Below the pieces are notes generated by a model. It was not told the DNA's origin and ran no database searches. It saw only the letters and a program-made list of their open reading frames with translations. This document shows positions 14,669-22,069 of a stretch of 22,620 nt of DNA, in pieces; the first letter of the stretch is position 1, and each line of letters opens with the position of its first letter. This DNA is from CAZDYP01 sp964509505. Lineage in GTDB: Bacteria; Chloroflexota; Anaerolineae; JACRMK01. The DNA lies in NCBI GenBank assembly GCA_964509505.1, contig CAZDYP010000076.1, positions 1 through 22,620 on the forward strand, in the 5' to 3' direction. The position numbers and the translations under genes are program-made.

Positions 14669-15599
14669 ACTCCACATGCCTTGGATCCAGCGCGTCGCGC
14701 AACCCATCGCCGATGTAGTTGATGGCGAGTACCGTGACGAAGATGGCGAGGCCAGGGAAGATAGCTGTCCAGGGCGCGTAGGTCATCTGCGCTTGCGCGT
14801 TCTTCAGCATGTTGCCCCACGTTGCCGCGGGCGGCTGCACGCCAAAGCCCAAGAAGCTCAACGTGGATTCGGTGATGATGGCTGCGCCGACGCGCAACGT
14901 CGCCGCGACGATGATAGGACTTGCGGCGTTGGGCAAGATGTGACGGAACATGATGCGAAAATTGCGGGTGCCTGACATGCGCGCGGCTTCGATAAATTCT
15001 TTCACCTTCAAACCGAGAAATTGCCCGCGCACTTGTCGCGCCACGCCCATCCACGACAGAATGCCGATGATGATGATGATGGGCAGCGGACCTCCGCTCA
15101 ACGTGGGGTTGTTGGTCGCGCGCAAGAGCTGGGCGAAGATGAGCAACAAGAACAGCGTCGGAATCGAAAGCATGAAGTCCGTCAGGCGCATCAGCACATT
15201 GTCAATTTTGCCGCCATAGTAGCCCGCGGTGGCGCCAACGAGGGTGCCAAGCACAATGGCAATCGCCATCGTGGAGACGCCAATCAACAGCGACACGCGC
15301 CCGCCATCCCAAATGCGAATGAACAAGTCGCGCCCGAGCTCGTCCGTGCCGAAGATATGCGCCGTCGTCGGCGGTTTGCGGATGAGCGAGACCTCGGTCT
15401 TGCCAGCGTCGTAGTTGGTGTACCACGGGATGAAAAGACACCCAATACAGATAACCGTAAGCGCGACCAGTCCGATGACGGCGGGTTTATGCTTGAGAAA
15501 GCGTCGCCACACCAGCTCGGTCAATGAGCGTTGTGGGCGCATGCGCGCTTCCCAATCTATGCTGCCTGCGGTGTTAAAGGTCAATTGTGCTTGTGCCAT
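14667..15599 (-). CDS. Peptide/nickel-type ABC transporter permease (OppC/DppC-like)
   Basis: This 310-residue protein has an N-terminal cytosolic stretch, one transmembrane helix (about 41-60), the periplasmic FGTDELGRDLF signature typical of OppC/DppC permeases, four to five further helices, and the EAA loop EFIEAARMSGTRNFRIMFRH that docks on an ATPase. It should form the transmembrane pore with the OppB-like subunit. The ATG at 15599 is preceded only by a G-rich stretch. It is separated from oppB by 526 bp containing a dead HEPN gene and a MITE that ends about 28 bp upstream, so coupling with oppB may be weakened. No ATPase gene is next to it. Confidence 0.93.
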   Translation of the reverse strand: MAQAQLTFNTAGSIDWEARMRPQRSLTELVWRRFLKHKPAVIGLVALTVICIGCLFIPWYTNYDAGKTEVSLIRKPPTTAHIFGTDELGRDLFIRIWDGGRVSLLIGVSTMAIAIVLGTLVGATAGYYGGKIDNVLMRLTDFMLSIPTLFLLLIFAQLLRATNNPTLSGGPLPIIIIIGILSWMGVARQVRGQFLGLKVKEFIEAARMSGTRNFRIMFRHILPNAASPIIVAATLRVGAAIITESTLSFLGFGVQPPAATWGNMLKNAQAQMTYAPWTAIFPGLAIFVTVLAINYIGDGLRDALDPRHVE

Positions 15600-15626
15600 A
15601 CGCTTCGTCCCCCCAGAAAATTACAA

Positions 15627-15737
15627 CGCTCATGTCCAGAAAAGGTGAAGTTCTGCGGAGGGTGCGCTCTCTAGCGCGCATGGAGCGACGTTAGAGAACG
15701 CCATCTCTTCGCCGCGCACGATTTCTGGCTATGAACG
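15627..15737. mobile_element. MITE, 111 bp, with TIRs and a perfect 8-bp target duplication
   Basis: The left end CGCTCATGTCCAGAAAA (from 15627) and the minus-strand right end CGTTCATAGCCAGAAAT (from 15737) match at 16 of 21 positions over 21 bp. AATTACAA occurs directly on both sides (15619-15626 and 15738-15745), a perfect 8-bp duplication and clear evidence of transposition. The right duplication contains the stop of the HEPN remnant, so insertion occurred at the 3' end of that gene, just upstream of oppC. The related element at 3887-4013 has the same ends but a different interior. Confidence 0.8.
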
Positions 15738-15739
15738 AA

Positions 15740-16102
15740 TTACAAGGTCTCGGCTAGTTTTTCGGGATGCGCTTGCAGCCAACGCCGCAATGCTTCGAGG
15801 ATAAGTTTTACCTCAGAGAGTTGTCGCGCGCAAATCGTGTAGAGTTCGTCGTCGGTGGCTTCGTGGTAAAAATGCGCCAGCCGATTGCGATAGCCTGTCA
15901 GCTTGCTTAACCATGCCGCTTCCGCTTCCGCTGGCGAGAGTACGCCGTGTGCGCGCCGAGTTCATCCGCAATTTGCTTGTACGCTGTGGCTGCAATCGCA
16001 AAGCCTTTGGCGAGTATGCGCCGCCCCAAGTCACACAATGCCTCCGGAGCGCGCCGCAAAAATGAATCATGCGCATAAAGTCGCTCGTCGTGAATAGGGC
16101 CT
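15740..16102 (-). pseudogene. HepT-like (DUF86) HEPN gene remnant, frameshifted and N-terminally truncated
   Basis: On the minus strand one frame reads ERLYAHDSFLRRAPEALCDL and then GRRILAKGFAIAATAYKQIA and DELGAH. Near 15947 the frame shifts, and the next reads GVLSPAEAEAAWLSKLTGYR, NRLAHFYHEATDDELYTICA and a helical tail ending at TAA 15740-15742. The HEPN catalytic RNRLAH is intact in the second half. About 30 N-terminal residues are missing: the upstream sequence in frame hits a stop and then the oppB end. The gene lies inside the permease operon and has no nucleotidyltransferase partner of its own. Confidence 0.75.
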
Positions 16103-16125
16103 CATTGGCGAGCGCTTGCGTCATA

Positions 16126-17100
16126 TTAGTCGAACCGAATACGCGGATCCAAAAAGCCATACACGATGTCCGTCACCAATCCGCCAATGACGATCATGAT
16201 AGCGCTCAACATCAGCACGCCCATCATTACCGCGTAGTCGCCGCGTTCGATGCCTTGCGTGAAGAACAACCTGCCCATGCCAGGCCACTGAAAAATCGTT
16301 TCGGTGACGAGCGCGCCGTTGACGAGACCGGGCAATTCCAAGCCGACGAGTGTGACAAGCGGGATAATGGAGTTTTTGAAGGCGTGCTTCAAAATGACCG
16401 CGCGCTCGCGCAGCCCTTTGGCGTGCGCGGTGCGGATGTAGTCTTGGTGCAGTACGTCCAACATGCCCGCGCGCATGAAGCGGATGTGTTGCCCCAAGCC
16501 GAAGAAAATCAGCATCCCCGCGGGCAAAATCAAATGCGAGAGATAGTCGCTCAGCGAGGGCTCTGCGCCGATGGTTTTCATGCCGCCGCCGGGTAACAGG
16601 GGCCCGCCGCTCGCATTTTTCAGTGTGGCGTTGAAGATGATGATGAGGATGAGACCGAGCCAGAACGTGGGCATCGCCTGTCCCATGAACGCCAATGAGG
16701 TCATTGCATGATCGAACCACGAATACTGGCGAATGGCGGAGATCATGCCAATCGGAATGGAGAGGAGCAGCGTGCCGAGCAGCACCACAGACGCCAGGTA
16801 GAGCGTGTTGGGCAAGCGTTCCCTGATTTCGGTGGCGGCGGGGCGGCGCGAGACTTGCGAGATACCGAGGTCGCCGCGCATGATGCTGCCAAGCCACGTC
16901 AGGTAGCGCACATGAATTGGCGCGTCTAAGCCCAGCTCTTGCTTCAAGCGTTCCAAATCGGCGGGCGTGATGTCGGGGTTGTTTTCATAGGCAGCCAACG
17001 GCCCCCCCGGAATCAGGTTCATCAGAAAGAACACTGTGAAGCTGACGAGAATCAATAGTGGGATAGCTTGAATGATACGGCGAATGATATAGTTGGTCAT
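16126..17100 (-). CDS. Peptide/nickel-type ABC transporter permease (OppB/DppB-like)
   Basis: This 324-residue protein has an N-terminal helix (IIQAIPLLILVSFTVFFLMN), the following LIPGGP motif, the LGLDAPIHVRYLTWLGSIMR segment, five further helices and the EAA loop DYIRTAHAKGLRERAVILKH. It ends YGFLDPRIRFD, a family hallmark (D-P-R-I/V-R). It pairs with the OppC-like subunit in the cytoplasmic membrane. The ATG at 17100 has an AAGAGAG-like site upstream. It is separated from the binding-protein gene by a 196-bp octamer-repeat region. Confidence 0.94.
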   Translation of the reverse strand: MTNYIIRRIIQAIPLLILVSFTVFFLMNLIPGGPLAAYENNPDITPADLERLKQELGLDAPIHVRYLTWLGSIMRGDLGISQVSRRPAATEIRERLPNTLYLASVVLLGTLLLSIPIGMISAIRQYSWFDHAMTSLAFMGQAMPTFWLGLILIIIFNATLKNASGGPLLPGGGMKTIGAEPSLSDYLSHLILPAGMLIFFGLGQHIRFMRAGMLDVLHQDYIRTAHAKGLRERAVILKHAFKNSIIPLVTLVGLELPGLVNGALVTETIFQWPGMGRLFFTQGIERGDYAVMMGVLMLSAIMIVIGGLVTDIVYGFLDPRIRFD

Positions 17101-17109
17101 AGCGCTCTC

Positions 17110-17299
17110 TTGGTCGGTTGGTTGCTTAGTCGGTTGGTCACTTGGTCGGTTAACCTGCGAGTCGCTTGGTCACTTGGTCGGGTGGTCATGTTTGCGATTT
17201 GCAGAGACAGGCGATGAAAGCATTGATAGGACCAACCGACCAAGTGACTCATTGGCTAACTGATCAACAGATTAATTGACCCAACGACTAATCAGGCTA
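17110..17299. repeat. Octamer tandem-repeat arrays in opposite orientation after the first binding-protein gene
   Basis: Positions 17110-17189 hold ten 8-bp units in exact register (TTGGTCGG, TTGGTTGC, TTAGTCGG, TTGGTCAC, TTGGTCGG and so on; consensus TTGGTCRS). Positions 17228-17299 hold nine units of the reverse-complement type (AGGACCAA, CCGACCAA, GTGACTCA ... ACGACTAA, TCAGGCTA). The last unit contains the stop codon of the binding-protein gene (complement of 17297-17299). The two arms can pair into a large hairpin with a spacer of about 38 bp. Confidence 0.7.
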
Positions 17300-19015
17300 C
17301 TTCTTCGATTCGTCCACCCACCAATTCTGCGAATCCCAGCCGACGTTGCGATAGGGATTGCCGCCAACGTTGCCTTGCAAGCGGTTGCGCGCAGAGCCAA
17401 TGCCCAAGCGCGCATAGACATAGATCATGTTGGCGTCTTCTTTCGTCAGCTGGTGAATCTGGCAGTAATAATCTTTGCGTTTGGTTGGGTCCAGTTCCTT
17501 CGCAGCTTTGTCCAGCAGCTCATCCGCCTTCGGGTTGTTGTAGCGGGTGATGTTGGTGCCGCTCTTGAACTTCTCGGAGGGAATTTGTGACGAGTGCCAC
17601 AACGCAAACATCTGCGCGTGCGGATCAATGCCGGGTCCCGTCGTGTACATCACGATGTCGAAGTTGCCGCGCGCGCGCGGCGCAGCGCTGTCCCACGTGC
17701 CAATCGTCACCGACGACGGCGCGTTCTCGATGAACAGCGCGATGCCGATGTTCTTCATGTCTTCGGACATCAAGACCTGCGAATCTTCGCGCAGTTTGTT
17801 GCCCGAAGTCGTTTGGAATTTCAAATTGAGCTTCTGCCCGTCCTTGACGCGGATGCCGTCGGGGCCGGGCTTCCACCCGGCTTCATCCAGCAATTGTCTG
17901 GCTTTATTGGGGTCGTATGGGGTAGGCTGCATCTTGCAATCATAGAAGCCGGCGACGATCTCGCCGCGTCCCGGTGAGGCTTTGCCGTTGAGCAAACTGT
18001 CAATGATACGTTGCCGATTGAGACCATAGTCAATCGCTTGGCGCACGCGCTTGTCGCTTAGAATTGGATGGGGTTTGGTCGGGTCTGCGCCGTCTTTGTT
18101 CTCAGCCAAGTTTAGGAAGAAACGCTCGGTGCTAAGTCCCTGTGAATAAACGATGCGCACGCCCGCCATCTTCTCTAATTGCGGAATGTCGGCTTCGGTG
18201 TTGTTCCACATGTAGTCCACTTCGCCGCTGCTCAAGAGCTGCATCGTCACTTCGCTGGAGGGCGTGTAGCGCAGCACCAATGAATCGAGATAGGGTTTGC
18301 CCTGCTCGCGATACTTTTCGTTGCGCGACAAGACGATGTGCTGGTCGGGCACCCACTCGTCAATCTTCCACGGGCCTGTGCCGACGAGTTTGCGATTGTA
18401 GGGCCAGTTCTTGCCATCTTCGAGCTTGCCTGCGTTGCGTGGGATGATTGAGCGTTCAAAAAGCGTTACGAAGGGCGCATAGACATTCTTGAACTTCATC
18501 ACGACGGTGTATTTGTCGGGGCATGTGATGTTTTCGATTTCGCGGTAACCCGCCGTCGAGGTCACCCCGGTGTTGGGCGTCATGATGAACTTCCACGTAA
18601 ACACCACGTCTTCGCATTCCAACGGCGAACCATCGGAGAAGACGATGCCTTCCTTCAACTTATACGTGATGGTCTTGCCATCGGCGCTGACGCCGCCATT
18701 TTGCAACGAGGGCACTTCTTTGGCGAGCTGTGGCACGCGCGTGCCATCCGGCAAAACATTGGTCAGACCTTCGACGACGTATTGGTTAACATCGTTCACG
18801 ACGGTTTGCGTGCTGGCGTAGAAGTTGAGTTGCACGGGCGACTGCCAGTACGCGATGACGGCTTTGCCGCCGCGTTTGGGCCCTGCGGGCGCAGGGGTAG
18901 CGGGTTGCACTTGCGCGCCGGGCGGCGCAGTCGTAGCGGGGGGACTCGTCGCGGGTCCGCACGCGGCGAGCCACAACACGGTAATGCCGATGAGAGACAA
19001 CAGCCGAACTTTCAT
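17297..19015 (-). CDS. Peptide-type ABC transporter substrate-binding lipoprotein (SBP family 5), copy 1
   Basis: This 572-residue protein has a lipoprotein signal MKVRLLSLIGITVLWLAAC (lipidated Cys19), then a Thr/Pro/Ala linker and the family-5 solute-binding fold (GPKRGGKAVIAYWQSPVQLN, LAKEVPSLQNGGVSADGKT, the GTGPWKIDEW signature and a C-terminal YCQIHQLTKEDANMIYVYAR). It would capture peptides outside the membrane and deliver them to the OppBC-like permease. The start at 19015 follows AGGAGGAG; an upstream in-frame ATG (19078) would place that site inside the gene. It is a clear paralogue of the protein at 19678-21426. Confidence 0.94.
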   Translation of the reverse strand: MKVRLLSLIGITVLWLAACGPATSPPATTAPPGAQVQPATPAPAGPKRGGKAVIAYWQSPVQLNFYASTQTVVNDVNQYVVEGLTNVLPDGTRVPQLAKEVPSLQNGGVSADGKTITYKLKEGIVFSDGSPLECEDVVFTWKFIMTPNTGVTSTAGYREIENITCPDKYTVVMKFKNVYAPFVTLFERSIIPRNAGKLEDGKNWPYNRKLVGTGPWKIDEWVPDQHIVLSRNEKYREQGKPYLDSLVLRYTPSSEVTMQLLSSGEVDYMWNNTEADIPQLEKMAGVRIVYSQGLSTERFFLNLAENKDGADPTKPHPILSDKRVRQAIDYGLNRQRIIDSLLNGKASPGRGEIVAGFYDCKMQPTPYDPNKARQLLDEAGWKPGPDGIRVKDGQKLNLKFQTTSGNKLREDSQVLMSEDMKNIGIALFIENAPSSVTIGTWDSAAPRARGNFDIVMYTTGPGIDPHAQMFALWHSSQIPSEKFKSGTNITRYNNPKADELLDKAAKELDPTKRKDYYCQIHQLTKEDANMIYVYARLGIGSARNRLQGNVGGNPYRNVGWDSQNWWVDESKK

Positions 19016-19125
19016 ACTTTCTCCTCCTAAAGTTTGAATGGGAGCAAGCATCGCCCCGATGGACGAAAGACAGTTCACTGCGATCAGTGAACGATGAAAG
19101 CGTTGGAGTCTGTCTTACCACAGCT

Positions 19126-19585
19126 TCAGTTTTGCTTGGCTGTTTGCGTGCGCGTCTCTTGTGTAAACCCTGCATCGAAGGCTGCGAATGTGGATGCGGT
19201 GGCGGTCAAACGCAAAAGCGCATTCACCTTTCCCAAATCCGTGAGATGCGCCAAGGCTTTTTCGATGCGCCGATAGTCGCGCAACGCCATGTCAAAACGC
19301 GCCGCCAAAATTTCCAGAGTAGCGTCGCGTTCGCCGGCGACGCGGCCTCGTCAGCGATCGAGTCAACCAACTGTTTGAATAACACCAGCTGTAGCTATTC
19401 ATTAGGTTCAGCGCGAATCGCGGCAACGATTTGGGGAACTGTCTCAGCGCGATTTTGAAACTGCATCAAACCCGTCAGCGGCAGCAAGCTCCGCTGCCCC
19501 AACTTCGACGCCAAGCAGCCACGAAGCAAAGTCGGCGGGACCAAGGGCGACCAATTCCTTAGAAAAGTGCGTCGAAGATGGACAT
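19126..19585 (-). pseudogene. Decayed gene, Rpn/DUF4351-like C-terminus
   Basis: In pieces on the minus strand one reads MSIFDALF (ATG at 19585), a frame change to SKELVALGPADFASWLLGVE, then SLLPLTGLMQFQNRAETVPQ ending in an in-frame TAG, LQLVLFKQLVDSIADEAA, and after another shift GERDATLEILAARFDMALRD to a stop at 19126. The order, and especially the last piece (LEILAARF...LTDLGKVNALLRLT), resembles Rpn-family recombination-promoting nucleases/putative transposases with a DUF4351 tail. At least three frameshifts and one stop make it non-functional. It separates the two paralogous binding-protein genes. The family call is tentative. Confidence 0.5.
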
Positions 19586-19610
19586 AGCTAAACTCGCCCT
19601 TGCGTTTATA

Positions 19611-19648
19611 TGGTCAGGTAGCCCGACGCTTGCCAGGCTACCTGACCA
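19611..19648. terminator. Perfect 13-bp hairpin downstream of the second binding-protein gene
   Basis: TGGTCAGGTAGCC (19611-19623) and GGCTACCTGACCA (19636-19648) are perfect inverted repeats around a 12-nt loop, about 30 bp after the stop codon at 19678. No T-run follows on the minus strand, so it may attenuate transcription or protect the 3' end, favouring high expression of the binding protein over the downstream genes. Its outer part is continuous with the octamer units at 19641-19680. Confidence 0.55.
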
Positions 19649-19680
19649 CATGACTAAACGACCACACGACCACACGACTA
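19641..19680. repeat. Octamer array overlapping the stop codon of the second binding-protein gene
   Basis: Five 8-bp units in register: CCTGACCA, CATGACTA, AACGACCA, CACGACCA, CACGACTA. The core GACYA is the same as in 17228-17299. The final CTA (19678-19680) is the complement of the TAG stop codon of the gene, so the repeat supplies the stop. Confidence 0.6.
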
Positions 19681-21426
19681 CTTCACGTCCTTCAACGACC
19701 AATTCGCCGCATCCCAACCGACGTTGGTCCAGCTGTTATTGGCAACGGTGCCCGTGGCGAATTTGTCGCGATAAGACTCAATCGCCAAACGCTGATAGAG
19801 ATAAATCATGTTGGCTTCTTCGCGCGTCATCTCCGTCAGTTGGCAGTACAGCGCCTTGCGTTTTTCTGTGTCGGGTTCGGCGGCGGCTTGCTTCAAAATC
19901 TCGTCGGCTTTCGGATTGTTGAATCGCGTATAGTTCAAGCCGCCCTTGTTACCCTCGTGCGGAATCATCCACGAACCCCACAGATTGACCATTTGGCTAT
20001 GCGGATCAAGCCCTGCGCCCGTCGTGTACATGATGATGTCGAAGTTGCCGCGCCGACGCGGCGAGTTGCCATCCCACGTGCCGATGACCACCGAGGAAGG
20101 CGCATTCTCGATGAACAGCTCGACGCCGATGGCTTTCATGTCTTCCGCCACCAGCACTTGCGAATCTTCGCGCAGCTTGTTGCCCGAAGTGGTGGAATAT
20201 TTCAAGCGCAAGCGTTGCCCATCTTTGGCGCGGATGCCGTCGGCGCCGGGCTTCCAGCCGGCTTCCTCCAGCAATTGCTTGGCTTTGGTTGAATCATAGG
20301 GGTACGGCTGCGTCTTGCAATCGAAATAGCCCGCGTTCAATTCGCCCGTGCCAATCTTGGCTTTGCCGAACAGCAAGCTGTCAACGATGCGCTGTTTATT
20401 GATGCCGTAGGCGATGGCTTGGCGCACACGCTTATCGCTCAGAATCGCATGGGGTTTCTTGGGATCAGCAGGGTCTTTGTTCTCCGCCATGTTGAGGAAC
20501 AAGCGCTCACCGCCGATGTCCAGTGGCGAGGAAATCTTCACGCCTTGCATCTTCTCCAGAATGGGCAAGTCGGCTTCGGTGTTGTTCCACATGATGTCAA
20601 TTTCGCCGCTCGCCAACAGCTGCATCGCCACCTCGGACGATGGCACGATGCGAACCACGATTTGCTCGAGATACGGCTTGTCCTTCTCGCGGTAGTTGGT
20701 GTTGCGCGAGAGTGTGACGTGCGAATCAGTCACCCACTCGTCCACTTTGAAGGGGCCCGTGCCAAGTGGTTTGCGATTATACGCCCAGTCCTTCATGTTC
20801 TTCGGGTCGCCCGTATAGTGTTTTGGCAGCGATTCGTTGAAGAGCGTCAGATAGGGCGCGAAGAAACTCTTGAATTTGACGACGACCTTTGTGGGTGATG
20901 GACATTCGACGGTTTCAATGTCCTCATAGCCTGTGCGCGATAAAACTCCGACACCAGGCGTCATGCGCGCTTGCCAGTAGAACACGAAATCGTCGCAAGT
21001 CAGCGGCTTGCCATCCGACCAAAGCACGCCCTCTTTGAGGTTGTAGGTGATGGTCTTGCCATCGGCGCTCACACCGCCGTTTTGCACCGTCGGCACTTCT
21101 TTGGCGAGTTGCGCGCGCCGTGTGCCATCGGGCAACACTTCGGTCATGCCTTCCATCACGAACTGCAACACTTCAAACGTCACCGTCTGTGACCCGAGCA
21201 AGGGATTGAGGGTGACGGGCGATTGCCACATCGCAAACGTCACCTTGCCGCCCCGCTTCGGTCCCGCAGGCACCGCTGTGGGCGGAGGCACTTGCGCCGC
21301 AGGTGTTTGCCCGACCGACGGCGCGGGCGCCGTGGTGGCGGCGGGTGGCGCCGTGGTGGCGGCTGGACTACAAGCCACGACGATGAGCGCCAACATCATC
21401 AGCCAGATAAACCCATGTCTTTTCAT
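19678..21426 (-). CDS. Peptide-type ABC transporter substrate-binding lipoprotein (SBP family 5), copy 2
   Basis: This 582-residue protein has lipoprotein signal MKRHGFIWLMMLALIVVAC (Cys19), a longer Ala/Thr/Pro linker (20-60), then the family-5 fold. It shares long blocks with copy 1: GPKRGGK, NGGVSADGKTITY, PSSEV-MQLL-SGE, MWNNTEAD, DKRVRQAI-YG-N-QRI, TTSGNKLREDSQVL, ENAPSSV-IGTWD and VGWD--NW. AGGAGGAG precedes the ATG at 21426. It is the first gene of the transporter locus, read from the promoter at 21485-21513. A tandem duplication with divergence suggests different peptide preferences for one permease (inference). Confidence 0.94.
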   Translation of the reverse strand: MKRHGFIWLMMLALIVVACSPAATTAPPAATTAPAPSVGQTPAAQVPPPTAVPAGPKRGGKVTFAMWQSPVTLNPLLGSQTVTFEVLQFVMEGMTEVLPDGTRRAQLAKEVPTVQNGGVSADGKTITYNLKEGVLWSDGKPLTCDDFVFYWQARMTPGVGVLSRTGYEDIETVECPSPTKVVVKFKSFFAPYLTLFNESLPKHYTGDPKNMKDWAYNRKPLGTGPFKVDEWVTDSHVTLSRNTNYREKDKPYLEQIVVRIVPSSEVAMQLLASGEIDIMWNNTEADLPILEKMQGVKISSPLDIGGERLFLNMAENKDPADPKKPHAILSDKRVRQAIAYGINKQRIVDSLLFGKAKIGTGELNAGYFDCKTQPYPYDSTKAKQLLEEAGWKPGADGIRAKDGQRLRLKYSTTSGNKLREDSQVLVAEDMKAIGVELFIENAPSSVVIGTWDGNSPRRRGNFDIIMYTTGAGLDPHSQMVNLWGSWMIPHEGNKGGLNYTRFNNPKADEILKQAAAEPDTEKRKALYCQLTEMTREEANMIYLYQRLAIESYRDKFATGTVANNSWTNVGWDAANWSLKDVK

Positions 21427-21484
21427 TTCTCCTCCTTAGTTGAGAAAATGCAGTAGATGGTTTAGCGTTGAAATTTGCGGGCTA

Positions 21485-21513
21485 CTTATAGCATAGCCGC
21501 TATTTTCAGTCAA
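21485..21513 (-). promoter_or_regulatory. Sigma70-type promoter of the peptide transporter locus
   Basis: On the minus strand, TTGACT (21508-21513) is separated by exactly 17 bp from TATAAG (21485-21490). This is the best promoter match in the window. It lies about 60 bp before the ATG of the second binding protein and after the terminator at 21641-21676, so it should start the transporter transcript. Confidence 0.7.
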
Positions 21514-21640
21514 TCGCTTTTTGCGCGCTTGAATTACGTGACACTGAGCTAGGCGAACCTTCGCGGATCCTACGCACTCGCTGCTGACCTTACTGCTATC
21601 ACTACACAGATACCTTGCAGACAGTTCACCCTGCGCATAG

Positions 21641-21676
21641 ACAAAAAGACCCGACAAGTTTCCGCAACCTGTCGGG
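21641..21676 (-). terminator. Rho-independent terminator
   Basis: On the minus strand CCCGACAGGTT pairs with AACTTGTCGGG (with a G-U pair) around a short loop and is followed by TCTTTTTG. It lies 12 bp after the stop codon of the fragment at 21689 and insulates it from the transporter promoter. Confidence 0.8.
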
Positions 21677-21688
21677 CTTCTGGTGTCA

Positions 21689-21945
21689 TCACTTGGCGAC
21701 TTTGAACTCCACCGTCTTGGCAAGCGTGCCATTCAGGAAAATCTCGACTTTCCAATCACCTTCAGACCAGCCGTTGGGGCCCGGCTTCAAACTAAGGCTA
21801 AGAAAGCCTGAGCCGCCTTTGTTCATCTCCAAAGGAATTTCTTGACGCCATGCTTGACCAGTCACTTCCTCTGTTGAATGGGGCTTACGGCTGAGGTCGA
21901 AGTGGGGTAAGTGGATGCTATCGTTATCGTTAGGCGGTGTCAACT
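21689..21945 (-). pseudogene. C-terminal fragment of a secreted or beta-sandwich protein
   Basis: The frame ends with SLKPGPNGWSEGDWKVEIFL and NGTLAKTVEFKVAK, the pattern of a C-terminal beta-sandwich domain (G-W-x-x-G-x-Y/W-x-V-x-x-Y/F-x-N-G) common in secreted Chloroflexota proteins. Upstream it runs directly into the heptamer repeats at 21951-22041. There is no ribosome binding site, signal peptide or plausible start, so the 5' part appears lost. Its terminator is still in place. A short true gene from an internal ATG cannot be fully excluded. Confidence 0.55.
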
Positions 21946-21950
21946 GAAAT

Positions 21951-22041
21951 AGCGGATGGCGGATAGCGGATGGCAAATCGCTATCCGCCATCAGCCATTC
22001 GCTATCTGCTATCAGCCATAAGCTATTCGCTATTCGCCATC
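21951..22041. repeat. Heptamer arrays in inverted orientation
   Basis: Four 7-bp units AGCGGAT, GGCGGAT, AGCGGAT, GGCAAAT (21951-21978) are followed by nine units of the opposite orientation CGCTATC, CGCCATC, AGCCATT, CGCTATC, TGCTATC, AGCCATA, AGCTATT, CGCTATT, CGCCATC (21979-22041), all in exact register. A perfect 14-bp stem forms between 21955-21968 and 21979-21992. Confidence 0.75.
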
Positions 22042-22055
22042 TGTCAACCGTTTGC

Positions 22056-22061
22056 TATAAT
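22056..22061 (+). promoter_or_regulatory. -10 element placing transcription start at the ATG of the next gene
   Basis: TATAAT at 22056-22061 lies 8 bp before the ATG at 22070. Transcription would start at about 22068, so the mRNA would have almost no leader. The -35 region falls within the last heptamers and matches poorly. Confidence 0.5.
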
Positions 22062-22069
22062 TCGCTCCC

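Noticed and set aside
17101..17296. Octamer arrays considered as iterons of a replication origin
   Set aside because: No replication initiator gene, DnaA boxes or AT-rich region are seen nearby, and the arrays sit inside an operon.
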